Part shown: in pieces, positions 1-5,983 of the stretch | How the letters are laid out: each line of letters begins with the position of its first letter | Position numbering within the stretch: the stretch's first letter is position 1 | Assembly (NCBI GenBank): GCA_902783235.1 | Contig: CACZQG010000162.1 | Location: 1-9,994 of the forward strand | DNA length: 9,994 bases | Source of the DNA: an uncultured Ruminococcus sp. | GTDB taxonomy: Bacteria > Bacillota > Clostridia > Oscillospirales > Ruminococcaceae | Direction of reading: 5' to 3' | The notes under the pieces: model-generated | What the model saw: only the letters and a program-made list of their open reading frames with translations | What the model was told of the DNA's origin: nothing | The model's database searches: none | Position numbers and translations under genes: made by a program

Positions 1-378
1 ATAATCGATAATCAGAACGGTTTTATATTCGATGCAAACAATAAAACTGTTATTAAAACCGACGGTCTTAAAAAAAGGATAATCAAGAGAGTCATAGCTT
101 TAGAGGGTCAGACTGTAGATATAGATACTATAAACGGCACAGTAACAGTTGACGGCGAGGTACGTGATGAACCATTCATTGCAGCTGCAACAGCTTATGA
201 TCCCGGTGCTTTCGACTATCCTATCACAGTACCTGAAGGATATGTATTTGTAATGGGAGATAACAGGAATAACTCCACCGACAGCCGTGACAACCATGTT
301 GGTTTTGTCAGAAAAGAAGATATAATGGGTGAAGCTGTTTTCAGATTTTATCCATTGAATAAATTCGGTTTTATTTAA
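1..378 (+). CDS. lepB: Signal peptidase I, C-terminal part (5' end outside window)
   Basis: The frame is open from base 1 to a TAA stop, giving 125 visible residues. Type I signal peptidases are membrane-anchored Ser/Lys proteases (family S26) that cut signal peptides from exported proteins on the outer face of the membrane. The visible part holds the catalytic-lysine box, IIKRVIALEGQ, with the likely general-base Lys at visible residue 29, and the late family motif VPEGYVFVMGDNRNNSTDSR near residues 77–96. The membrane anchor and the nucleophilic Ser are off the left edge. The lysine box reads ALEGQ where most family members have GLPGD, a mild deviation. It is followed after 41 bp by a second signal peptidase sharing the same C-terminal motifs, so the two are tandem paralogues. 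The family call is firm; whether this copy is active cannot be judged without the Ser region. Confidence 0.93.
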   Translation: MIDNQNGFIFDANNKTVIKTDGLKKRIIKRVIALEGQTVDIDTINGTVTVDGEVRDEPFIAAATAYDPGAFDYPITVPEGYVFVMGDNRNNSTDSRDNHVGFVRKEDIMGEAVFRFYPLNKFGFI

Positions 379-405
379 GACATAGTTAAGGCGATAATTA
401 TCACC

Positions 406-411
406 GAGGTG
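406..411 (+). promoter_or_regulatory. Ribosome binding site fixing a TTG start for the second lepB
   Basis: GAGGTG lies 8 nt before a TTG codon at 420. The nearby ATG at 415 is followed after one codon by TGA in its own frame, so it cannot start the protein. TTG at 420 is therefore the best start. Confidence 0.6.
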
Positions 412-419
412 TAAATGAA

Positions 420-1634
420 TTGAAAAATGAAAGATTGTCCGGTCAGAGCCGTGATGAGATATTGGAAATGATACTTGAGGAGACTGCAAGGAATCCTTAC
501 AAGTCAACAAGAAAAAGCAGCACAGCCGTTTCGCCGAAAAGCTCCGCAAGCCCTGCAGCAGCTAATAAAGTTAAAACGGCACCGGCTTCCGTAAACAGAG
601 ATACAAGACCTCAGGCTGCGCCTGCAAATCCCGACATTACGCAGATCTTCTCTGCATCAGAGGCTGAAGCAGAGGCATTGCGTGTTGAAAAGGACATTAT
701 GTCTGAAAAGATCGAAGCTATGCGTCAGAAAAAGCTTGAAGGGCAAAAGTATCTGGACAGAGATCAGTCTGAAAATACAGGGAAAAATATCAGGAAAGAA
801 CCTGATGAAGCGCAAACTGCTGTCAGGATATTCCCCGGTACTCCTTCCGACAATGAGGCTGCAAATAATGCTGCTGAGAAGATAAAGCAGCTTCATAAGG
901 AAAAGGCTGCCGCTGCAAAAGCAGCAATACAACAAAAGGCTGAAATTGAAAACGCAAGACGTGCTCAGCAGGATCTGGAAAACACCTATACAGAACCTTC
1001 CGATGATGAAAAAGTAAATCTGTATATTCCCGATGACATTGATGAAGAACTCTATGAAGGACCCAGAGATATTCTGACTGAAATATCCAGACTCTTTCAG
1101 ACCTGTGTCTGCATACTGTTCATAATGTTTATGTTTTTCACCTTTATCGCTCCTATAGCTCAGGTATCCGGAGAGTCAATGGAGCCTACCCTCTCCGACG
1201 GAGACAGTATACTGACATGGGCTTTGGGATATACTCCTAACAGCGGAGATCTTGTTATAATAGATGACAAAACAGCTGCATTATTGAATGAAAACGGTGG
1301 GGTTACTGAAAAAGCCGGACTTGACTGTCGTATCGTTAAGAGAATAATAGCTACAGGCGGCGATACTATTGATATCGATTTTGACAAAGGCGAAGTAAAG
1401 GTAAACGATACTGTTCTCGAAGAAGAATATATAAGCGAAAAAACCACCCGTGACAGTGAAGCCTTCAGCTATCCGCTGACTATCCCCGATGGATATGTAT
1501 TCGTAATGGGAGACAACCGAAATGTCTCAAAGGATAGCCGCCATCCCGAGGTGGGACTTGTACCGGAAAAGGAGATCGTAGGCAAGGTAGTCCTGAGACT
1601 TCTGCCTTTTGACGATGCCGGATCCGTACAATAA
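420..1634 (+). CDS. lepB: Signal peptidase I with long N-terminal cytoplasmic extension
   Basis: Complete type I signal peptidase of 404 residues, which removes signal peptides from secreted proteins at the outer membrane face. Gram-positive homologues are usually about 170–200 residues. Here the catalytic unit occupies only the second half. Residues 1–225 are hydrophilic: a short predicted helix (about 10–25), a Ser/Ala/Pro/Lys-rich low-complexity stretch (about 28–75), then Glu/Lys/Ala-rich, probably helical or coiled-coil sequence (about 78–190). One membrane segment follows at about 228–247. The nucleophile is Ser253 in GESMEPTL, the general base is Lys307 in RIVKRIIATGGD, and the late motif MGDNRNVSKDSR spans 363–374. 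All expected catalytic motifs are present, so it should be active. The start is TTG at 420, supported by GAGGTG upstream. It lies directly downstream of a truncated paralogue and upstream of rbgA. The role of the extension is unknown; a cytoplasmic interaction or anchoring role is only inference. Confidence 0.93.
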   Translation: MKNERLSGQSRDEILEMILEETARNPYKSTRKSSTAVSPKSSASPAAANKVKTAPASVNRDTRPQAAPANPDITQIFSASEAEAEALRVEKDIMSEKIEAMRQKKLEGQKYLDRDQSENTGKNIRKEPDEAQTAVRIFPGTPSDNEAANNAAEKIKQLHKEKAAAAKAAIQQKAEIENARRAQQDLENTYTEPSDDEKVNLYIPDDIDEELYEGPRDILTEISRLFQTCVCILFIMFMFFTFIAPIAQVSGESMEPTLSDGDSILTWALGYTPNSGDLVIIDDKTAALLNENGGVTEKAGLDCRIVKRIIATGGDTIDIDFDKGEVKVNDTVLEEEYISEKTTRDSEAFSYPLTIPDGYVFVMGDNRNVSKDSRHPEVGLVPEKEIVGKVVLRLLPFDDAGSVQ

Positions 1635-1734
1635 TGACTTAGATCGTAGTATATGTTATGTTAGATTCAAGATCGTTTAATCAAAAGATATTACCCGATA
1701 TTCTTTTTGAGTTTGAACTTGAAAGCAAAGCATT

Positions 1735-1741
1735 AAAAAGG
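1735..1741 (+). promoter_or_regulatory. Ribosome binding site of rbgA
   Basis: AAAAAGG ends 7 nt before the ATG at 1749. The 114-bp gap between lepB and rbgA (1635–1748) shows no convincing -35/-10 pair and no hairpin terminator. Transcription from upstream into rbgA is therefore plausible but unproven. Confidence 0.45.
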
Positions 1742-1748
1742 AAATTAA

Positions 1749-2666
1749 ATGGAAACTGAAACTAATATTAACTGGTTCCCGGGTCATATGACCAAAACAA
1801 GGCGAATGATAACTGCTAATCTTTCGCTGGTCGATGCAGCAGTTGAGGTACTGGATGCAAGGATTCCAATGTCCAGCAGAAATCCCGAAATGGACAAGCT
1901 CATAAAGAACAAGCCACGAATGCTGATACTGAATAAGGCTGATATGGCTGATCCTAAAATGACAGACAAATGGGAGGCATACTACCGGAAAAAAGGATTT
2001 ACTGTACTCAAATGCAGTTGCAAAAACGGCAGCGGAGTCAAGAGCTTTGTACAGACAGTTCGTCAGCAGCTGCTGAAGGATCTTATTGCAAAAAGAGAAT
2101 CAAAGGGTGCAGTAGGTGCGCCTATTCGTCTTATGATAGTGGGTATCCCCAATGCTGGAAAATCCTCTATAATAAACCGTCTTGCAGGTGCAAAAAAAGC
2201 TAAGGCTGAGGACAGACCCGGCGTTACCCGTACAAAACAGTGGGTAAAGCTTGCTGATAATGTAGAGCTGCTTGATATGCCCGGAGTCCTATGGCCTAAA
2301 CTCAGCGATCAGCAGGCAGCACGAAAGCTGGTTTTTACAGGAGCGATAAAGGATCAGGTAGTGGACATAGAGCTGCTTACCATGATGCTTCTTGAAATAC
2401 TTGCACAGAATTATCCTGAATCACTCAGGGAACGATACAAGCTGGATCTGGACGGTCTTGACATAACCAAAGGGTATGAATTGCTTGAAGCAGTTGGGAG
2501 AAAGCGTGGTATGCTGATATCCGGCGGAGAAGTCAATACTGAAAGAGCAGCAATTACTGTTATGGATGAATACAGAAGCGGTAAACTGGGACGAATCACT
2601 CTTGATATACCGCCAACATCCAATAATACAAAGGAGGAAACAACAGATGATGTCTCCTCTGAATGA
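1749..2666 (+). CDS. rbgA: Ribosome biogenesis GTPase RbgA/YlqF
   Basis: Circularly permuted GTPase of the YlqF/YawG family, 305 residues, close to the family's usual length of about 280–300. In Bacillus this protein drives a late step of 50S subunit assembly. The permuted motif order is visible: G4 as NKAD at 62–65, a G5-like SCK at 90–92, G1 P-loop GIPNAGKSS at 132–140, a G2-like GVTR at 158–161, and G3 DMPG at 176–179. The N-terminal INWFPGHMTKT at 7–17 is characteristic of the family. The C-terminal half carries the helical, probably RNA-binding domain. The last 18 residues are a polar tail, and its coding sequence contains the ribosome binding site and first codons of rnhB, so the two genes overlap by 20 nt. 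The same gene pair is adjacent in many Firmicutes. Confidence 0.95.
   Translation: METETNINWFPGHMTKTRRMITANLSLVDAAVEVLDARIPMSSRNPEMDKLIKNKPRMLILNKADMADPKMTDKWEAYYRKKGFTVLKCSCKNGSGVKSFVQTVRQQLLKDLIAKRESKGAVGAPIRLMIVGIPNAGKSSIINRLAGAKKAKAEDRPGVTRTKQWVKLADNVELLDMPGVLWPKLSDQQAARKLVFTGAIKDQVVDIELLTMMLLEILAQNYPESLRERYKLDLDGLDITKGYELLEAVGRKRGMLISGGEVNTERAAITVMDEYRSGKLGRITLDIPPTSNNTKEETTDDVSSE
2631..2637 (+). promoter_or_regulatory. Strong ribosome binding site for rnhB inside rbgA
   Basis: AAGGAGG ends 9 nt before the first of two tandem ATG codons (2647 and 2650), still within the rbgA reading frame. It decides the rnhB start over an in-frame upstream ATG at 2566, which would add 27 residues unlike the family and has no comparable binding site. 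Confidence 0.75.
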
Positions 2667-3252
2667 ATACGATGAAGCCATATGGAACAGCGTAGGTATT
2701 TTCTGCGGCACAGATGAAGCCGGAAGAGGTCCATTAGCCGGAGATGTATACGCTGCGGCGGTAATTCTCGATCCACATGATCCAATAGAAGAGCTCAATG
2801 ACAGTAAAAAGCTCACTGAGAAAAAACGTGAAAAACTATACACCGAGATAATAGAAAGAGCCGAAAACTATTGCATTGCCAAAGCGACCATTGATGAGAT
2901 CGAGGAAATAAACATTCTCAATGCCGCAATGCTTGCAATGAAACGAGCTGTTATCGGACTCGGTCAGCCGGTCAATCTTGTTCTTGTTGACGGAAACAGA
3001 GTGCCTCCACACATCCCATACGAATGCAGATCAGTAGTAAAGGGAGATGGACTGTCCGCATCCATAGCTGCGGCTTCGATCTTAGCTAAAGTCACACGAG
3101 ACAGATATATGGTGGAGATCGCTGAAAGATACCCTCAATATGGTTTTGAAAAACACAAGGGGTATGGTACCAAGCTGCATCGTGAAATGCTTCTGAAATA
3201 CGGTCCATGTGAGATACACCGTCCTTCCTTTCTGAAAAAGATACTAAAATGA
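2647..3252 (+). CDS. rnhB: Ribonuclease HII
   Basis: Cytoplasmic endonuclease that cuts the RNA strand of RNA–DNA hybrids and removes ribonucleotides misincorporated in DNA. It has 201 residues, normal for bacterial RNase HII. The four metal-binding acidic residues of the family are visible: Asp23 and Glu24 in GTDEAGRGPLAG, Asp115 in LVLVDGN, and Asp152 in KVTRDRY. The conserved DSKKLT motif is at 52–57, and the conserved SIAAASILAKVTRD region lies before the last Asp. The start is ATG 2647, chosen from the AAGGAGG upstream; ATG 2650 is the alternative. It overlaps the end of rbgA by 20 nt and the start of yraN by ATGA, so translational coupling is likely. Confidence 0.95.
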   Translation: MMSPLNEYDEAIWNSVGIFCGTDEAGRGPLAGDVYAAAVILDPHDPIEELNDSKKLTEKKREKLYTEIIERAENYCIAKATIDEIEEINILNAAMLAMKRAVIGLGQPVNLVLVDGNRVPPHIPYECRSVVKGDGLSASIAAASILAKVTRDRYMVEIAERYPQYGFEKHKGYGTKLHREMLLKYGPCEIHRPSFLKKILK

Positions 3253-3614
3253 ATACACGAGAAACAGGAAAGATATGGGAAGAAAAGGTCTGCGGGTACC
3301 TGAGATCCCGTGGAGCTGAAATACTGGATCGGAACTTTACAGTCAAGGGAGGAGAAATAGATATAATTGCCCGTGAAGGTGATTATATATGCTTCATTGA
3401 GGTAAAATACCGAACCCATAAGGCTGTAGATGCTTACCAAAGCGTTGGGTATAAAAAGAAAAGCCGTATCATCAAAACAGCAGATATCTACCTCAGGAGA
3501 TATAAGACCGATCTCCAGCCAAGATTCGATGTTGTTTTTGTTTTCAGCGGTGATGAGGAAGAGTCCTTTGAATATATTAAAAATGCATATGATGCATCTT
3601 CATATAATTATTGA
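3249..3614 (+). CDS. yraN: YraN/UPF0102 family restriction-endonuclease-fold protein
   Basis: A small protein of 121 residues, the usual length of the UPF0102 (YraN) family. The family has the PD-(D/E)XK nuclease fold and is widely found next to rnhB, but its cellular role is poorly defined. Visible motifs are the N-terminal TGKIWEEKV helix, GGEIDIIA at 34–41 with Glu36 and Asp38, and FIEVKYR at 49–55 with Glu51 and Lys53; together these form the putative metal and catalytic site. The start ATG overlaps the rnhB stop (ATGA). No clear ribosome binding site is seen, so translation probably depends on coupling to rnhB. Neighbours suggest DNA or RNA maintenance, which is inference. Confidence 0.88.
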   Translation: MNTRETGKIWEEKVCGYLRSRGAEILDRNFTVKGGEIDIIAREGDYICFIEVKYRTHKAVDAYQSVGYKKKSRIIKTADIYLRRYKTDLQPRFDVVFVFSGDEEESFEYIKNAYDASSYNY

Positions 3615-3653
3615 TAAATAACGGACAGTTTTCTGATTCCGAGGATTATTTAT
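3614..3653 (+). repeat. AT-rich imperfect hairpin between yraN and thrC
   Basis: ATAAATAA (3614–3621) is complementary to TTATTTAT (3646–3653). Inside, CGGA (3622–3625) pairs with TCCG (3638–3641) and CAG (3626–3628) with CTG (3633–3635) around a TTTT loop, with small bulges. No T-run follows, so it is not an obvious terminator. It could be a weak leader structure for thrC or a chance pairing in AT-rich DNA. Confidence 0.3.
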
Positions 3654-3682
3654 ACAAAAAATATTTGCCGGATATGGCAGAA

Positions 3683-3688
3683 AAGGAG
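3683..3688 (+). promoter_or_regulatory. Ribosome binding site that sets the thrC start
   Basis: AAGGAG lies 6 nt before ATG 3695. It supports that start over the in-frame ATG 3674 and the in-frame TTG 3611, which would add 7 and 28 residues respectively. Confidence 0.7.
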
Positions 3689-3694
3689 AAAGGT

Positions 3695-5191
3695 ATGTTT
3701 TATAAGAGTACAAGAAACAGCAGTATCAAGGTCGAGAGTGCTCAGGCAATAACACAGGGCATTTCCGAGGACGGCGGACTATTTGTCCCAGAATCCATTC
3801 CCTCACTGACCATTGATGAGGTAAAGGAGATCGCCGGCATGAAATATGCTGACAGAGCATTCTATGTTTTCAAGAAATTTCTTACCGACTTTACTGATGC
3901 GGAGATACACTACTGTACTGACAACGCATACAGCACTAAAAATTTTGATACAGAAAGCATTGCTGAGATAGCAGAGCTTTTCGATGGTACATATATGCTG
4001 GAGCTGTGGCATGGTCCGACCTGTGCATTCAAGGATATGGCGCTCCAGATACTTCCCTATTTCCTGACAACCTCCGTCAAGAAAATCAATCTTGACAAGA
4101 AAATAGTTATTCTGGTTGCTACCTCAGGTGATACCGGTAAAGCAGCTCTGGAGGGATTTAAGGATGTTCCCGGCACACAGATACTTGTATTCTATCCCGA
4201 AGACGGTGTAAGCCCCATGCAGAAAAGGCAGATGACTACACAGTTAGGTGATAATGTGGGGGTTTGTGCACTGAAGGGAAACTTTGATGACTGCCAGAAC
4301 GGCGTTAAGCAAATATTTACCGATAAGACCATCAAAGACAAGATGGATAATGCAGGACTTATGTTCTCCAGTGCCAACTCTATAAACTGGGGCAGACTTG
4401 TACCACAGATCGTTTACTATATATCTTCCTATGCATCCCTTGCAGACGACGGACAAATTGCATACGGTGATAAAATAAACGTTGTAGTTCCTACAGGTAA
4501 CTTTGGTAACATATTGGCAGCCTATTATGCTAAAAAAATGGGTCTTCCCATTGGAAAGCTTATTTGTGCTTCAAATATCAACAAGGTACTCACTGACTTT
4601 ATAAATACAGGAGTATATGACAGAAACAGAGAATTCTATGCTACCTGCTCCCCTTCTATGGATATACTTATCTCCAGCAACCTGGAAAGACTCCTTTATC
4701 TTCTCACAGGTCAGGATGATAGCCGGATCAAAGACTGGTTTGGTCAGTTGGCACAAAACGGCAGATATGAAGTATCCCAGGAAGTAAAAGATATACTCAA
4801 GGATGAATTCTTTGGCGGATTCTGCGATGATAATGATACAAAGAAGACGATCCATGATATATACCGGAAGTATTCCTACACCTGTGATACACATACAGCA
4901 GTAGCAGTAAAGGTATACGAGGACTATAAAAAAGCAACGGGCGATAATACAAAAACACTTATCGCTTCAACTGCAAGCCCCTTCAAATTCAGTGCAAGCG
5001 TACTTGAAGCTATGGAGGGCAATAAGAGTGACATGGACGAATACGATATGGTAGAAAAGCTCTCTCAGCTTTCCAAGCTGCCTGTTCCCAAGTCCCTTGC
5101 CGATCTTAAAAACCGTGAAAGAAGATTCAACAGTTCCATCGAAAAATCCGATATGGCTGATTTCGTTATGGGAGAGCTTGGTATCAGCTAA
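3695..5191 (+). CDS. thrC: Threonine synthase
   Basis: Pyridoxal-phosphate enzyme that converts O-phosphohomoserine and water to threonine and phosphate, the last step of threonine biosynthesis. It has 498 residues from ATG 3695, matching the long Clostridia/proteobacterial type of about 490–500. The N-terminus MFYKSTRNSS...ISEDGGLFVP is characteristic of the family. The PLP-binding lysine is Lys113 in HGPTCAFKDMALQ, and the phosphate-binding loop is VATSGDTGKAALEG from 141. The frame stays open upstream to a TTG at 3611 that overlaps the yraN stop, but homologues begin at MFYKST and the ribosome binding site favours 3695. Its TAA stop overlaps the ATG of the next gene by one base, so the two are probably co-translated. 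No other threonine-pathway gene is in the window. Confidence 0.95.
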   Translation: MFYKSTRNSSIKVESAQAITQGISEDGGLFVPESIPSLTIDEVKEIAGMKYADRAFYVFKKFLTDFTDAEIHYCTDNAYSTKNFDTESIAEIAELFDGTYMLELWHGPTCAFKDMALQILPYFLTTSVKKINLDKKIVILVATSGDTGKAALEGFKDVPGTQILVFYPEDGVSPMQKRQMTTQLGDNVGVCALKGNFDDCQNGVKQIFTDKTIKDKMDNAGLMFSSANSINWGRLVPQIVYYISSYASLADDGQIAYGDKINVVVPTGNFGNILAAYYAKKMGLPIGKLICASNINKVLTDFINTGVYDRNREFYATCSPSMDILISSNLERLLYLLTGQDDSRIKDWFGQLAQNGRYEVSQEVKDILKDEFFGGFCDDNDTKKTIHDIYRKYSYTCDTHTAVAVKVYEDYKKATGDNTKTLIASTASPFKFSASVLEAMEGNKSDMDEYDMVEKLSQLSKLPVPKSLADLKNRERRFNSSIEKSDMADFVMGELGIS

Positions 5192-5880
5192 TGGCGCTAT
5201 ACGTTATTGCCGACCTACACCTTGCAAAAAGTGTCAGGAATAAGACAATGAATATTTTCGGCGGCTGGGAAAACTACATGGAGCTGCTGGAAACCAACTG
5301 GAAAGAGCTTGTGTCGGATAATGACACAGTAGTACTTCCGGGCGATATATCCTGGGCTATGAAGCTGAATGACGCTTATGAGGACTTCCGATTTATTCAT
5401 GAGCTTCCAGGAAAAAAGATCATTCTCAAAGGCAACCACGATTACTGGTGGGCATCCAGAAAAAAAATGGAGGACACCTTTGAGAAATGGGGGTTCAATA
5501 GTCTGTATATACTGCATAATAATTGTTATACATATGAAGACTATGCTCTGTGCGGTACAAGAGGATGGGTAAATATGCCCGGTGAGCCACAGGACGCTAA
5601 GGTTCTTGCCAGGGAAGCAGGCAGACTGGCAGCATCCCTGGACGAGGCAAAAAAAACCGGACTTGAACCTCTTGTTTTTCTCCACTATCCCCCGGTGTAT
5701 GGCACAAGCCTTAATCTTGACATATTGGATGTGCTGTACAGATATAATGTAAAATATTGCTGGTATGGACATCTGCATGGACCGTCTATAAAAAATGCAC
5801 TGAACGGTGAGTACGACGGTATAAAAATGCAGCTTATTTCAGGTGATTTTTTACAATTTAAACCACATAAAATTTTTTAA
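5191..5880 (+). CDS. Calcineurin-like metallophosphoesterase, substrate unknown
   Basis: A 229-residue, probably cytoplasmic two-metal phosphoesterase (Pfam Metallophos fold). The full metal-binding set is visible: Asp8 and His10 in ADLHL, Asp52 in VLPGDISW, Asn82 and His83 in KGNHDYWW, His165 in FLHYPP, and His194/His196 in YGHLHG. There is no signal peptide or membrane segment. The family hydrolyses phosphomonoesters or phosphodiesters of very different substrates, and the sequence does not show which. The ATG overlaps the thrC stop (TAATG), implying translational coupling. Whether this means a role linked to threonine metabolism, for instance removal of a phosphorylated intermediate, is speculation. 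The last codons form the left arm of an inverted repeat that reaches into the tig promoter region. Confidence 0.85.
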   Translation: MALYVIADLHLAKSVRNKTMNIFGGWENYMELLETNWKELVSDNDTVVLPGDISWAMKLNDAYEDFRFIHELPGKKIILKGNHDYWWASRKKMEDTFEKWGFNSLYILHNNCYTYEDYALCGTRGWVNMPGEPQDAKVLAREAGRLAASLDEAKKTGLEPLVFLHYPPVYGTSLNLDILDVLYRYNVKYCWYGHLHGPSIKNALNGEYDGIKMQLISGDFLQFKPHKIF

Positions 5881-5915
5881 ACTGGTTAAAACGCAGAACT
5901 CAAAAAATTATGTGG
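5863..5915. repeat. Inverted repeat ahead of the tig promoter
   Basis: CCACATAA (5863–5870) pairs with TTATGTGG (5908–5915), and TTTTTT (5873–5878) pairs with AAAAAA (5902–5907) after a 2-nt bulge. That makes 14 pairs around a 23-nt loop. The left arm is within the last codons of the phosphoesterase gene and the right arm reaches the expected -35 position of the tig promoter. It could act as an operator or as an mRNA 3' structure. It lacks the GC-rich stem plus T-run of a standard terminator. Confidence 0.45.
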
Positions 5916-5932
5916 AAAATATTTGTATTTTA

Positions 5933-5941
5933 TGATATAAT
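5933..5941 (+). promoter_or_regulatory. Extended -10 promoter for tig
   Basis: TGATATAAT is a perfect TGnTATAAT extended -10 element. No good -35 hexamer lies 16–18 bp upstream, as is common for extended -10 promoters. Transcription would start near 5948, about 36 nt before the tig ATG at 5984. A second TATAAT at 5958–5963 lacks both the TG element and a -35. Confidence 0.55.
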
Positions 5942-5969
5942 GAATAGGGTTTGTACCTATAATTTAATT

Positions 5970-5975
5970 GGAGGA
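5970..5975 (+). promoter_or_regulatory. Ribosome binding site of tig
   Basis: GGAGGA ends 8 nt before the ATG at 5984, a strong site consistent with an abundant product. Confidence 0.7.
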
Positions 5976-5983
5976 CTTTAAAA

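Noticed and set aside
1635..1748. Promoter or terminator between lepB and rbgA
   Set aside because: No convincing -35/-10 pair or GC-rich hairpin with T-run is visible; only short chance repeats such as AGATCGT and GATATT occur twice.
5215..5778. Antisense open frame of 187 residues opposite the metallophosphoesterase gene
   Set aside because: It lies wholly opposite a gene with all catalytic motifs, has no ribosome binding site or family motifs, and its composition is that of a shadow frame.
5958..5963. Second TATAAT as a separate tig promoter
   Set aside because: It has no TG extension and no -35-like hexamer at the right distance, and it would start transcription almost at the ribosome binding site.
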